A stretch of DNA of 64,000 nt from Microbacterium maritypicum. Its GTDB lineage: Bacteria; Actinomycetota; Actinomycetes; Actinomycetales; Microbacteriaceae. The DNA is taken from the NCBI RefSeq assembly GCF_041529975.1, contig NZ_CP168030.1, positions 1,054,001-1,118,000 of the forward strand, in the 5' to 3' direction. Within the stretch, counting starts at the first letter, position 1, and each line of letters starts with the position of its first letter. Under the pieces are notes generated by a model that saw only the letters and a list, made by a program, of their open reading frames with translations, did no database searches and was not told the DNA's origin. This document shows positions 47,260 through 56,076 of the stretch, one piece after another. The position numbers were made by a program, and so were the translations under genes.

Positions 47260-48567
47260 TCAACGGAAGTCGGCGGTGCCTTCGTCGTACTGCTCGCCGA
47301 GGTTCTTGTTCGTGGTCTCGACGTCCTGCACGCCGGTGACGAGGCCCTGCAGCTCCTGCACGATCACGTCGTAGAAGCCGGGCGCGGGCCAGTCCGGGTA
47401 GAACGAGAGGCCGTCGGCGTCGAGGACCCCGTTGAAGGTCTCGATGAGGGCCGCGCTCTTCTCGTCGGTGATGTCGGCGGTGTCGGCCGCGACGGGCAGT
47501 CCGCCGTTGTTGCCGATGATCGCCTGGATCTCGGGGCGCATCGTGATGTCGATGAACTCGTAGGCGAGGTCCTTGTTCGACGCGTTCTCGGGGACGACCC
47601 AGAGGTTGCCCGACGAGCCGAGCGAGAGGTCTGCTCCGGGGAACGCGGCCATCGACCAGTCGAAGCCGGTGGCCTCGGCGACGAAGCGACCGAACCACCA
47701 CGAGCCCGAGACGAAGATCGGCGACGAGCCGTTGATGAACGAGACGCCGGCGTCCTCGGCCTTGACCGACGAGACGTCGGAGGCGATGTAGCCCTTGTCG
47801 ACGTACTCCTTCAGGGTCTCGGTCGCCGACGTGACCTCGGAGCCCTGCCAGTCGACGGGCTCCTTGTAGAGCTGGTAGTCGTCGACGAAGCCGCGGTCGG
47901 CCTCGCGCAGCGCGAGCTGATACCAGAGCTGCCCCAGCGGGTACTCGGCTCCGGCTTCCGCGAGCGGCGTGACGCCCTGGGCGACGAAGGCGTCGAGCAC
48001 GTCGACGAACTCCTCGTACGTGGTGGGAATCTCCAGCCCTGCTGCGGCGAAGGCATCCTCGTTGTAGTAGACGCCGACGAACTCGCCGTAGTTCGGAACG
48101 CCGAACCAGGTGTCACCGCCCATCACGCCGTCTTCCGAGTACTTGGCGGTGGTCTGCAGCGACGGCGCCAGCTTCTCGTCCCATCCGTACTCCTCGACCG
48201 CGTCGGAGATGTCGGCGATCAGGCCGGTGGAGGCGAGGAAGCCTGCCGTCGCGTTGCCCTTGTTGAACTCCATGAGGTCGGGCGCGGCGTCGGTGTCGAG
48301 CACCTGGCTCGCCGTCTTCTGGATCTGCTCGAAGGACTTCTCCTCGAACTCGACCTTCGCTCCGGTCTCCTTCTCGAAGATCTTGATGGACTCGGCCCAG
48401 GCCTTGCCCATCGCGCTGTCGGCGCCCTCGTAGTGCCAGAGCTTGAGGGTCTGACCGTCGCCGCCCTCTTCGCCCAAACCGGCTGTACAGCCGCTCAGCG
48501 CGATGCCGGTCGTCGTGAGCGCGGCCACCAGGGCCAGCGCCTTCGTCCTGCGGGTGCTGCGTGCCAT
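47260..48567 (-). CDS. Sugar ABC transporter substrate-binding lipoprotein
   Basis: 435 residues from ATG 48567, with AAAGGAG 8 nt upstream. Lipoprotein signal with lipobox LSGC (C27 is lipidated), after RTKALALVAALTTTGIA. The rest is a two-lobed binding protein of the MalE/ExtI class (QTLKLWHYEGADS, FEKETGAKVEFEE, PDLMEFNKGNATAGFLA). It captures the sugar at the outer face of the membrane. It is the first gene of the operon under the LacI-type regulator. Confidence 0.95.
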   Translation of the reverse strand: MARSTRRTKALALVAALTTTGIALSGCTAGLGEEGGDGQTLKLWHYEGADSAMGKAWAESIKIFEKETGAKVEFEEKSFEQIQKTASQVLDTDAAPDLMEFNKGNATAGFLASTGLIADISDAVEEYGWDEKLAPSLQTTAKYSEDGVMGGDTWFGVPNYGEFVGVYYNEDAFAAAGLEIPTTYEEFVDVLDAFVAQGVTPLAEAGAEYPLGQLWYQLALREADRGFVDDYQLYKEPVDWQGSEVTSATETLKEYVDKGYIASDVSSVKAEDAGVSFINGSSPIFVSGSWWFGRFVAEATGFDWSMAAFPGADLSLGSSGNLWVVPENASNKDLAYEFIDITMRPEIQAIIGNNGGLPVAADTADITDEKSAALIETFNGVLDADGLSFYPDWPAPGFYDVIVQELQGLVTGVQDVETTNKNLGEQYDEGTADFR

Positions 48568-48646
48568 CGTCGGCACTCCTTTCTCAATGGCCCCATGGGC
48601 CGGACACTTCACTGGGTCGGATTGTTCAGTTGTGGGCGAGGCATCG

Positions 48647-48660
48647 TCGAAGCGTTTCGA
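48647..48660. promoter_or_regulatory. LacI-type operator of the sugar operon
   Basis: TCGAA-GCGT-TTCGA (48647-48660), a palindrome with central CG, of the TCGAAACGCTTCGA type recognised by LacI proteins. It lies 80 nt before the binding-protein start. Its core agrees with the site upstream of the LacI gene. Confidence 0.65.
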
Positions 48661-48695
48661 TCGCGAACATGCCGGCGAGCGGGCGAGGAGGGTGG

Positions 48696-49709
48696 TCAGT
48701 CCTGGGCGGGGGAGACGGAGCCGACCGAGCGGTACTCGGGCGGGATGAGGTGGATCTCGGCGGGGGCGAGAGGGTCGTCCAGGCGGCGAACCGCCAGGTC
48801 GACCGCGAGTTCGCACGATCGCTGCGGCACGAGTGGGATCGTGTCGACGGGGACCGGCAGTGCGGCGGTGTCGAAGGATGCGGCGGCGGAGATCACCGAG
48901 ACGTCGTCGCCGACCCGCAGTCCGTGTTCGGCGAGCACGGACAGCAGCACCTGGTGCACATCGTCGACGGCGTGCACGATGAACGCGCGGTCTCCGCGGG
49001 CGAGCGCGGTCTCCGTGCACGCACGCACGGCGGACGCATCCGTCACCGCCGAACCGGAGGCTGACCAGTCGAGAGTGACGTCGCGGGCGGCTGCCTGTTC
49101 CTGCGCGCCCCGGAGCAGACGGCGGGGGAAGTTCGATTTGCGGTACGAGACCTCGGTCTGACCGAGCAGGGCGATGCGTCGGTGACCCGCGTCGGCGAGA
49201 CGGTCGACCGCCAGCCGACCGGCCGCTTCGAAGTCGAGGTCGACGCAGGTCAGACCCTCGCGGTCGTCGGGCAGGCCGATGAAGATGGTGGGCGTGCCGA
49301 CCGAGCGGGCTATGGGGACGCGCTCGTCGTCGGGAGCGACGTCGAGCACGAGGATCGCGTCGACGAGGTTGCTCGCCGCCACGCGGTTCATCCCCTCGGA
49401 CGCCTGCTCGTCGGTGAGGAGGAGGATGTCGAAGCCCTGCCGCCGTGCGGCGACCGCGGTCGCGAGCACGAAGGCCATGTGGGTGGGGGCGTGCGTGTCG
49501 GCGCGCAGCGGCTCGGTCAGGGCGAAGATGTGCGTGCGGCGACCGGCCAGCATGCGTGCGCCGGCATCGGGCTCGTAGCCGAGCGCGTGCACCGCATCCT
49601 CGATGCGCATCCGGGTCTTCTCCGACACCGGGCGCTTGCCGCTGAGTGCGTAGGAGACCGTGCTGATCGACACACCGGCGGCGCGTGCCACCTCATGGAT
49701 CGTCGTCAT
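48696..49709 (-). CDS. LacI family transcriptional regulator
   Basis: 337 residues. Helix-turn-helix TIHEVARAAGVSISTVSYAL with hinge helix (ARMLAGRRTHIFAL nearby) and a periplasmic-binding-protein-like effector domain. The gene lies upstream of the sugar operon on the same strand with a 128-bp gap. Two matching operators (48647-48660 and 49745-49756) suggest that it represses the operon and itself. The inducer is probably the imported oligosaccharide or a product such as xylose or isoprimeverose. Confidence 0.93.
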   Translation of the reverse strand: MTTIHEVARAAGVSISTVSYALSGKRPVSEKTRMRIEDAVHALGYEPDAGARMLAGRRTHIFALTEPLRADTHAPTHMAFVLATAVAARRQGFDILLLTDEQASEGMNRVAASNLVDAILVLDVAPDDERVPIARSVGTPTIFIGLPDDREGLTCVDLDFEAAGRLAVDRLADAGHRRIALLGQTEVSYRKSNFPRRLLRGAQEQAAARDVTLDWSASGSAVTDASAVRACTETALARGDRAFIVHAVDDVHQVLLSVLAEHGLRVGDDVSVISAAASFDTAALPVPVDTIPLVPQRSCELAVDLAVRRLDDPLAPAEIHLIPPEYRSVGSVSPAQD

Positions 49710-49744
49710 CGGGACTCCATCGTCATCGTGCGGAAAGCAATCGT

Positions 49745-49756
49745 CGAAGCGCTTCG
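49745..49756. promoter_or_regulatory. LacI-type operator of the regulator gene
   Basis: CGAAGC-GCTTCG, a perfect 12-bp palindrome, 35 nt before the regulator start and just downstream of the predicted transcription start. Autorepression is likely. Confidence 0.65.
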
Positions 49757-49773
49757 CTCACGCTTCTCCAGCG

Positions 49774-49803
49774 ATGATAGACACGACCCGTCGCCCTGCG
49801 CAA
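49774..49803 (-). promoter_or_regulatory. Promoter of the LacI gene
   Basis: Minus strand: TTGCGC (49798-49803), 18 nt, TATCAT (49774-49779). The operator at 49745-49756 would lie at about +11 to +22. The remainder of the 205-bp gap between genes (49804-49914) contains only the GNAT terminator. Confidence 0.5.
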
Positions 49804-49874
49804 GCCTTTTGTGGTCATGCGCAACAAATACGCTTCCGCAACCGTGGGAGCGATCCCGCGGTCTAGGGCGACGA

Positions 49875-49903
49875 GGTCTCGATGGGGGAGGGGATTCGAG
49901 ACC
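49875..49903 (-). terminator. Hairpin downstream of the GNAT gene
   Basis: GGTCTCGA (49875-49882) pairs with TCGAGACC (49896-49903), 13-nt loop. It starts 11 nt beyond the GNAT stop. No T tract. Confidence 0.5.
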
Positions 49904-49914
49904 CCGCCGCCGGC

Positions 49915-50373
49915 CTAGGACGTGACGCGGATCTCGGCGATGACCTCGCCGTAGGCGGTCTCGCCGACAGGCGTGAAGCCGACGCGGTGGAAGAAGGTCT
50001 CGGGCCCGCCCTCGCCGGCCTCGTAGATGACGTTGACGTGGTCGACGTCGCGCGCCTTGGCCTCTTCGACCAGCGCCTCGACGGCGAAGCGGCCGACGCC
50101 GCGACCCTGATCGTCGGCGTCGACGTTGATGCGCCACAGCACGGAGCGGAAATGCTCCTCCGGTGCTTCGGGATCGAAGTTCGCGCTGACGAAGCCGACG
50201 ACCTCGTTGCGGTCGAGGATCACCCGCTGCCAGGAGGTCTGCGGGTTGATGACTGTGGCTGCGATCCCGTACGAGACGGGAGCGAGGAACTGCTCCTGTC
50301 CGGGCTTGAGCGACAGGTTGTTCACGGCGACGATCGTCGCAGCGGAGAGTTCGACCATGCGCAGTTCGGACAT
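49915..50373 (-). CDS. GNAT family N-acetyltransferase
   Basis: 152 residues. The acetyl-CoA loop QGRGVGRFAVEALVEEAKAR lies near 88-107 after the strand SVLWRINVDADD, followed by HVNVIYEAGEGGPETFFHRVGF. The first domain (VGFVSANFDPEAPEEHFRSVLW) resembles spermidine/spermine-type or related small-molecule acetyltransferases, but the substrate is unknown. Leaderless: TAGCCT box 6 nt before the ATG. It is divergent from icd. Confidence 0.9.
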   Translation of the reverse strand: MSELRMVELSAATIVAVNNLSLKPGQEQFLAPVSYGIAATVINPQTSWQRVILDRNEVVGFVSANFDPEAPEEHFRSVLWRINVDADDQGRGVGRFAVEALVEEAKARDVDHVNVIYEAGEGGPETFFHRVGFTPVGETAYGEVIAEIRVTS

Positions 50374-50379
50374 GGACCC

Positions 50380-50385
50380 AGGCTA
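50380..50385 (-). promoter_or_regulatory. -10 box of the GNAT gene, leaderless
   Basis: TAGCCT on the minus strand with 6 nt to ATG 50373. Confidence 0.55.
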
Positions 50386-50504
50386 ACCCCTCGGGCCGGC
50401 ACCGACACGTCTCGGTCGAACATTTCGTCCAGAACTGGCCGATCGTCACCACTCGCCGGACGTCGGTGAGGGGCCGGGGCAACGGGCCCGAAGCCACTCA
50501 GGTA

Positions 50505-50518
50505 TCTTGGTATCGAGA
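50505..50518. promoter_or_regulatory. Palindromic site upstream of icd, shared with sucC
   Basis: TCTTGG-TA-TCGAGA (imperfect arms), 32 nt before the icd start, aligning with TCTCGA-CA-TCGAGA upstream of sucC: 11 of 14 positions equal. A TATCTT box at 50503-50508 overlaps it, so a bound protein could block the promoter. Confidence 0.55.
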
Positions 50519-50549
50519 CAAATAGACCACAAGAGCGGAGAACCTCCCG

Positions 50550-52769
50550 GTGACCGACGAAGCCATCATCTACACCCACACAGACGAGGCGCCGGCACTG
50601 GCCACCGCCTCGTTCCTGCCGATCATCCAGGCCTACACGGGTCAGGCGGGCATCGACTTCGAGACCCGCGACATCTCGCTGGCAGGCCGCATCCTGGCCG
50701 CCTTCCCGCAGAAGCTCACGCCGGAGCAGCAGGTGGGCGACGCGCTCGCCGAGCTGGGCGGCCTGGCCACGCTCCCCGAGGCGAACATCATCAAGCTGCC
50801 GAACATCTCGGCATCGATCCCCCAGCTCAAGGGCGCCATCGCGGAACTGCAGAAGCAGGGCTACGACATCCCCGACTTCCCGGACGAGCCGTCGTCGCTC
50901 GAAGAGAAGGACGTGCGCGCGCGCTACGACCGCATCAAGGGCTCCGCCGTGAACCCGGTGCTGCGCGAGGGCAACAGCGACCGCCGTGCGCCTCTCGCCG
51001 TGAAGAACTACGCGAAGAAGCACCCGCACCGCAACAAGCCGTTCGCCGCGGGATCGAAGACGCGCGTCGCCACCCTGGGGCACGACGACTTCAAGCACAA
51101 CGAGCGCTCCTGGGTCGCTGCCCACGACGACGTGCTGAGCTTCCGGCACACGGCCGAAGACGGAACGGTCACCGTGCTGAAGGAGGGCCTCAAGGTCCTG
51201 CCGCGCGAGATCATCGACGCGACCTTCCTCTCCGCCAAGGAGCTGGATGCCTTCCTCGCCGAGACGCTGAAGACAGCCGCGGCCGACGACGTGCTGTACT
51301 CGGTGCACCTCAAGGCGACCATGATGAAGGTCAGCGACCCCATCATCTTCGGCCACGTCGTGAAGGCGTTCTTCGCCGACGTGTTCGCGCAGTACGGCGA
51401 CAAGCTCGCCGCGGCAGGACTCAGCGCGAACGACGGACTCGGCTCGATCCTCGCGGGGCTCGCGAACGTGGCGGGTGGCGACGAGATCGCCGCCGCCTTC
51501 GACAAGGCGATCGCCGAGGGGCCGCGCCTGTCGTACGTGAACTCGGACAAGGGCACGACGAACCTGCACGTGCCGAGCGACGTGATCGTCGACGCATCGA
51601 TGCCCGCGCTCGTCCGCAACGGTGGAAAGCTCTGGGGCAAGGACGGGGAAGAGGCGGACACCCTCGCGGTGATCCCCGACTCCTCGTACGCGAGCGTCTA
51701 CCAGGCCGTGATCGACGACGTGATCGCGAACGGTCCGCTCGACCCGGCGACGATCGGCACGGTCCCGAACGTGGGGCTCATGGCGCAGGCCGCCGAGGAG
51801 TACGGCAGCCACGACAAGACGTTCGAGATCGCCGCAGACGGCATCGTCCAGGTGCTCGACAGCGAGGGCACGGTGCTCATCGAGCACACCGTCGGCAGGG
51901 GCGACATCTGGCGCGCGACGCAGACCAAGCACATCCCCGTCATGGACTGGGTCAAGCTCGCGGTCACCCGTGCACGCGCGACCGGCGACCCCGCCGTGTT
52001 CTGGCTCGACGCGAACCGCTCGCACGACGCCCAGATCATCGCCAAGGTGCACCAGGGCCTCGCGACGCTCGACACCAAGGGCCTCACGATCACGATCCTC
52101 GCGCCCGAGGAAGCGACGCGCTACACGCTCGCCCGCATGCGTCACGGGCTCGACACGATCTCGGTCACCGGCAACGTGCTGCGCGACTACCTCACCGATC
52201 TGTTCCCGATCCTCGAGGTCGGCACGAGCGCCAAGATGCTCTCGATCGTGCCGCTGCTCGCGGGCGGCGGTCTCTTCGAGACCGGCGCCGGGGGCTCCGC
52301 ACCGAAGCACGTGCAGCAGCTGGTCGAGGAGAACTACCTGCGGTGGGACTCCCTCGGCGAGTTCTTCGCGCTGGCCGCATCGCTCGAGCACTTCGCCGAC
52401 CGCACGGGCAACGAGAAGGCCCGCGTGCTGGCCGAGACGCTGGACGCCGCGACCGGCACCTTCCTCGAGGAGGACCGCTCCCCGGGCCGCGCGCTGGGCA
52501 CCATCGACAACCGCGGCAGCCACTTCTACCTGGGCCTGTACTGGGCTCAGGAGCTGGCGAAGCAGTCGAAGGACGCCGAGCTCGCAGCGGCGTTCGCCCC
52601 CATCGCCGCGACGCTCGCCGAGAACGAGGAGAGGATCGTCTCCGAGCTCAACGCGGTGCAGGGCAAGCCGGTGGAGATCGGCGGCTACTACCGTCCCGAC
52701 GAGGATCTCGTCGCCGCGGTCATGCGTCCGTCCGCCACACTGAACGGCATCGTCGACGCACTGCGCTGA
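50550..52769 (+). CDS. icd: Isocitrate dehydrogenase, NADP-dependent, monomeric type
   Basis: 739 residues from GTG 50550, full length of the monomeric IDH family (about 80 kDa), distinct from the dimeric type of Proteobacteria. It oxidises isocitrate to 2-oxoglutarate with NADP. Recognisable blocks are [39 protein letters not shown], and the NADP region [19 protein letters not shown] with [18 protein letters not shown]. The upstream palindrome resembling that of sucC suggests shared control. A strong terminator follows. Confidence 0.97.
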   Translation: MTDEAIIYTHTDEAPALATASFLPIIQAYTGQAGIDFETRDISLAGRILAAFPQKLTPEQQVGDALAELGGLATLPEANIIKLPNISASIPQLKGAIAELQKQGYDIPDFPDEPSSLEEKDVRARYDRIKGSAVNPVLREGNSDRRAPLAVKNYAKKHPHRNKPFAAGSKTRVATLGHDDFKHNERSWVAAHDDVLSFRHTAEDGTVTVLKEGLKVLPREIIDATFLSAKELDAFLAETLKTAAADDVLYSVHLKATMMKVSDPIIFGHVVKAFFADVFAQYGDKLAAAGLSANDGLGSILAGLANVAGGDEIAAAFDKAIAEGPRLSYVNSDKGTTNLHVPSDVIVDASMPALVRNGGKLWGKDGEEADTLAVIPDSSYASVYQAVIDDVIANGPLDPATIGTVPNVGLMAQAAEEYGSHDKTFEIAADGIVQVLDSEGTVLIEHTVGRGDIWRATQTKHIPVMDWVKLAVTRARATGDPAVFWLDANRSHDAQIIAKVHQGLATLDTKGLTITILAPEEATRYTLARMRHGLDTISVTGNVLRDYLTDLFPILEVGTSAKMLSIVPLLAGGGLFETGAGGSAPKHVQQLVEENYLRWDSLGEFFALAASLEHFADRTGNEKARVLAETLDAATGTFLEEDRSPGRALGTIDNRGSHFYLGLYWAQELAKQSKDAELAAAFAPIAATLAENEERIVSELNAVQGKPVEIGGYYRPDEDLVAAVMRPSATLNGIVDALR

Positions 52770-52775
52770 CACACG

Positions 52776-52811
52776 AGAAGGGGGTGGATGCTTCGGCATC
52801 CACCCCCTTCT
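52776..52811. terminator. Bidirectional terminator between icd and the transpeptidase
   Basis: Perfect 15-bp stem 52776-52790 / 52797-52811 with loop CTTCGG. An A-rich start (minus strand) and TTCAT end support use by both convergent genes. Confidence 0.85.
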
Positions 52812-52832
52812 TCATGTCCGCGGGAGAGCGGT

Positions 52833-54332
52833 TCAGTAGTAGACCGAGACCTCGAGGCCGACCGGCGACCAGTCGTAGACGTACTTGGCGAGATCGATCG
52901 GGAGGTTCACGCAGCCGTGGCTCATCCGCTGGCCGAAGTTGTTGTGCCAGTAGGTGCCGTGGAAGCCGATGTTCGGCGCGAACCAGGTGATCCAGGGGAC
53001 GTCTTCGGTGCAGTAGGGCGCGCCCTCGTAGCAGCCCATGTCCTGGATGGCCGTGTGCGCGAACACCTTGAAGTTGCCGGCCGGGGTCAGCGTGCCGGGC
53101 AACCCGGTCGACACCGCCCAGGACTGCACGACCTCGTTGTTCTGGAACAGGTAGGCGCGCTGCGAGCTCAGGTTGATCTCGATGCGGCGGAACAGGTTGA
53201 CCGTCTCGAAAGCGGTCTCGCCCACGGTGAGCTTGTAGACCCCGTCGCCGGCGGCGAGCTGCTGAGCGAACTGCTCGGCGATGCCCGACGTGTCGCCGAC
53301 GGCGCGGCCCACGACGCCCTCCTGCTCGGCCCGCAACACGGTGCCGGCGGAGTCGACGATGTTCGTGGCGTTGACCGGCGCCCGGTCGACGAGACCCGGA
53401 AGCGTGTCGACGGTGGCCTGGATGGCCTGGGCGTCGGCTTCGATGCGCAGCTGGCCGTCTTCGTCGACCACGGTCAGCCAGGTGGCTGCGACCGCGGGCT
53501 TGACCGGCACGGTGCGTTCGTCGCCGACGTAGAAGCCGATCGTCCCGAGCATCGTGTTCAGCTCGGTGGCGGTGGCGGTGGCGTCGTCGTCGGAGACGGC
53601 AGGCAGGGCCTCGGCAGGACCGCCGGGGTATTCGAGAGACGTCTTCCCCGCGGCCACCGCATCGGTGAAGGCGGCGGTGAGATCATCGACGTCGATTCCG
53701 GTGCCGGGCTCCGAGGCCGTGACGATGTACTTACCGCCGGCGGGGTCGAATGCGACACCGGCGTCCACCGGGTCTTGGAAGCTCGACGGCACGGCGCTGC
53801 GCAGCGCCGCTGAGGCCTTCTCCGTATCGAGGGCGATGTCGGCGGGAACCGGATCGCCCATCCACATGCCGAGGTTCCACAGCGGTCGGGCGGCGAAGGC
53901 GGCATCGGCGAGAGCGGTCGCATCGAGGGACGCGCCGAGGTCGGCGCCGGTCAGGACCGCGTCATCTCCGTCGCCGGTGAGCGTGACCTCGGTCTCGGCG
54001 AGATGCGTGCTGATCGCTTCGGCCGCGGCGCCCGGTGTCATCCATCCGACCGGGATTCCGGCGACGGTGGTTCCCGGGGCGATGAGTACCAGCGAGGCTG
54101 CTCCCGCGCCCAGGGCGACGACGCCGAGTCCGAGCCCGATCCAGAGGCCGAGGCGGCGCTTCTTGGGGGCCGGCTCGACGGGGGCCCACGCCAACGGCTG
54201 TTCGCCGGTGGTGGGCGGGACGGCGTCGGTGGCCGAATCCCGCGGCGTGAGTACGGCGGTGGGCGTGGCGTCGTCGCCATGCGCCTCGGCTGCTGCGCCC
54301 GGCGCAGAAATCAGATCGGTCACGAACTTCAC
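52833..54332 (-). CDS. L,D-transpeptidase with PG-binding domain, membrane-anchored
   Basis: 499 residues from GTG 54332; GTG 54323 (496 residues, G-rich ribosome site 9 nt away) is also possible. An N-terminal cytoplasmic tail with many Pro/Ala is followed by a basic KKRRLG and one membrane helix (about 80-100). Two VanW-like/PG_binding_4 repeats cover 115-350, then the YkuD domain with HGTYWHNNF and the catalytic SHGCVNL (C474). It cross-links peptidoglycan 3-3 or anchors proteins outside the membrane, independent of penicillin-binding proteins. Convergent with icd. Confidence 0.92.
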   Translation of the reverse strand: MKFVTDLISAPGAAAEAHGDDATPTAVLTPRDSATDAVPPTTGEQPLAWAPVEPAPKKRRLGLWIGLGLGVVALGAGAASLVLIAPGTTVAGIPVGWMTPGAAAEAISTHLAETEVTLTGDGDDAVLTGADLGASLDATALADAAFAARPLWNLGMWMGDPVPADIALDTEKASAALRSAVPSSFQDPVDAGVAFDPAGGKYIVTASEPGTGIDVDDLTAAFTDAVAAGKTSLEYPGGPAEALPAVSDDDATATATELNTMLGTIGFYVGDERTVPVKPAVAATWLTVVDEDGQLRIEADAQAIQATVDTLPGLVDRAPVNATNIVDSAGTVLRAEQEGVVGRAVGDTSGIAEQFAQQLAAGDGVYKLTVGETAFETVNLFRRIEINLSSQRAYLFQNNEVVQSWAVSTGLPGTLTPAGNFKVFAHTAIQDMGCYEGAPYCTEDVPWITWFAPNIGFHGTYWHNNFGQRMSHGCVNLPIDLAKYVYDWSPVGLEVSVYY

Positions 54333-54427
54333 CCCCCGGATCTCAAACGTGTCCTGAGGTCCAATGGTACGGGATGGGAGGTAACGGGGAGGCAACGGTC
54401 CGTGATATCGTCCCTCCCCGCGCCAGG

Positions 54428-54832
54428 TCAGTCGACGATGGCGATGCCGTCGATCTCGACGAGCATCTCCTCGCGGGGGAGACCGGTGAAGACGGTGGTG
54501 CGCGACGGGAGGACTCCGCTGAGGGTGTTCGCGGTCACGAAGGCGCCGTAGGCATCGTTCATGATCGGGAAGTCCTCGCGCTTGGTGAGGTACACGCGCA
54601 GCATCACGACGTCGTCGAACGTCGCGCCCGATGCCTCGACGATCGCCTTGACGTTCTCGAGGGTGCGAGTGGTCTGCGCGGCCACGTCGCCGGGGAAGAG
54701 GTACTCGTTCGTCTGCGGGTCGACCGGGCCCTGGCCGGACACCTGGACGAACGGGCCCTTGCGGATCCCCTGCGAGAAGGTGTGCGCGGGAGCGGGGGCG
54801 GCATCGGTGGAAACTCGGATCTTCGCGGTCAT
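54428..54832 (-). CDS. RidA family reactive-intermediate deaminase
   Basis: 134 residues, a typical YjgF/YER057c/UK114 protomer of a homotrimer. The PFSQG-like IRKGPFVQVSGQGPVDPQTN, DVVMLRVYLTKREDFPIMND (containing the catalytic Arg) and RTTVFTGLPREEMLVEIDGIAIV are all present. RidA hydrolyses 2-aminoacrylate and other imines made by PLP-dependent dehydratases. The divergent gene encodes such an enzyme. Leaderless: TAGGCT box 7 nt before the ATG. Confidence 0.92.
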   Translation of the reverse strand: MTAKIRVSTDAAPAPAHTFSQGIRKGPFVQVSGQGPVDPQTNEYLFPGDVAAQTTRTLENVKAIVEASGATFDDVVMLRVYLTKREDFPIMNDAYGAFVTANTLSGVLPSRTTVFTGLPREEMLVEIDGIAIVD

Positions 54833-54839
54833 GCCGTCC

Positions 54840-54852
54840 AGCCTAGTAGCCT
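54840..54852. promoter_or_regulatory. Back-to-back -10 boxes of ridA-like and D-amino-acid dehydratase genes
   Basis: Minus strand TAGGCT (54840-54845) and plus strand TAGCCT (54847-54852) are separated by one base. They lie 7 and 6 nt before the two start codons, which are only 26 bp apart. Each -35 region falls within the other gene. Confidence 0.65.
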
Positions 54853-54858
54853 TGTTAG

Positions 54859-56076
54859 ATGCCTCTACAAATTCCGGATCCCGTTCTCGGCGCCTGGACG
54901 AAGGGCTTCCCGGCGCATGCTGCGGGACTCCGACTCTCGGAGGTCGCGGGCGCCGATCTGCGCCTCTCCGACCTGGTCACTCCGGTGCTCACGGTGCATG
55001 AGGGCGCACTCGCGCACAACGAGGGGACCGTCTTCGCATGGGCGCGGGAGCAGGGGGTGCTGCTCGCGCCGCACGGCAAGACCACGATGGCGCCGGCCCT
55101 CTGGCAGCGGCTCCTCGAAGCGGGCGCGTGGGGCATCTCGGTCGCGACGCCGTGGCAGGCCGAGGTCGCCGTCGACGCCGGTGTCGCGACGGTGCTGATC
55201 GCCAATGCTGTGACAGATGCCGCGGCGGTGCGCCGCCTGAGCGCACTGCTCGCCGCCGATGACGGGCTGCGGGTGCTGTGCTGGGCGGATTCCCTCGCCG
55301 GCGTCGCGATCCTGGCGGACGGGACGCGCGGTGCCGTGCGGCCGCTCGACGTGCTGGTGGAGCTCGGCGGCGCGCAGGGCCGCACCGGCGCCCGCAGCGT
55401 GGAGGAGGGCGAGCGGATCGCGCAGGCGATCTCGGAGGCTCCCGGGCTGCGACTCGCCGGTGTCGCCGGGTACGAAGGTCCGTTCGGGCCGGATCGCAGC
55501 GACGCTTCCGTCGCGGCCGTCGACGCGTATCTCCGGACGATCGTCGAGCTGCACACGCGCCTGGTGTACCCCGCGGACATCCGCCCTGTGCTCAGCGCGG
55601 GCGGCAGCTCGTTCCCCGATCGGGCTGCCACGGTACTCGCGCCCCAGGGCGCGGAGGCCGACGTCGTCCTGCGGTCTGGTGCCTTCCAGATCCACGACGA
55701 CGGGTTCTACTCCCGCATGTCGCCGTTCGGCCCGTTGACCGGAACCGCGCCACTTCGTTCGGCGATGCACGCCTGGTCGCGTGTCGTCTCGCAGCCGGAA
55801 CAGGGCCTCGCCCTGTTGGACGCGGGCCGTCGAGATGTGCCGTTCGATCTCGATCTGCCGGTCCCGCAGTCGGTCGACGGTGAGATCACGGCGCTCAACG
55901 ATCAGCACGCGTTCCTGCGGCTCGCGGACGGCGCTTCGGCGGGGGTCGGCGACGTGGTGCGTCTGGGCCTCTCGCACCCATGCACGGCGTTCGACAAGTG
56001 GCGGGTGGTCGCCGTGATCGACGATCCCGACGCGGATGACCCGCGCGTGATCGGGGCGGTCGCGACATGCTTCTGA
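54859..56076 (+). CDS. D-serine dehydratase-like / D-amino acid deaminase (PLP, alanine racemase fold)
   Basis: 405 residues. The PLP lysine is K74 in LAPHGKTTMAP, the signature of the DSD1-type (fold III) enzymes, which dehydrate D-serine or deaminate D-threonine with zinc. VLVELGGAQGRTGARS and LSAGGSSFPD belong to the barrel; the C-terminal beta domain contains FALRLADG-like residues and the zinc-binding HPCTAFDKW near 373-381. It overlaps the next gene by 10 nt. The divergent RidA would remove its imine by-product. The exact D-amino acid is uncertain. Confidence 0.88.
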   Translation: MPLQIPDPVLGAWTKGFPAHAAGLRLSEVAGADLRLSDLVTPVLTVHEGALAHNEGTVFAWAREQGVLLAPHGKTTMAPALWQRLLEAGAWGISVATPWQAEVAVDAGVATVLIANAVTDAAAVRRLSALLAADDGLRVLCWADSLAGVAILADGTRGAVRPLDVLVELGGAQGRTGARSVEEGERIAQAISEAPGLRLAGVAGYEGPFGPDRSDASVAAVDAYLRTIVELHTRLVYPADIRPVLSAGGSSFPDRAATVLAPQGAEADVVLRSGAFQIHDDGFYSRMSPFGPLTGTAPLRSAMHAWSRVVSQPEQGLALLDAGRRDVPFDLDLPVPQSVDGEITALNDQHAFLRLADGASAGVGDVVRLGLSHPCTAFDKWRVVAVIDDPDADDPRVIGAVATCF

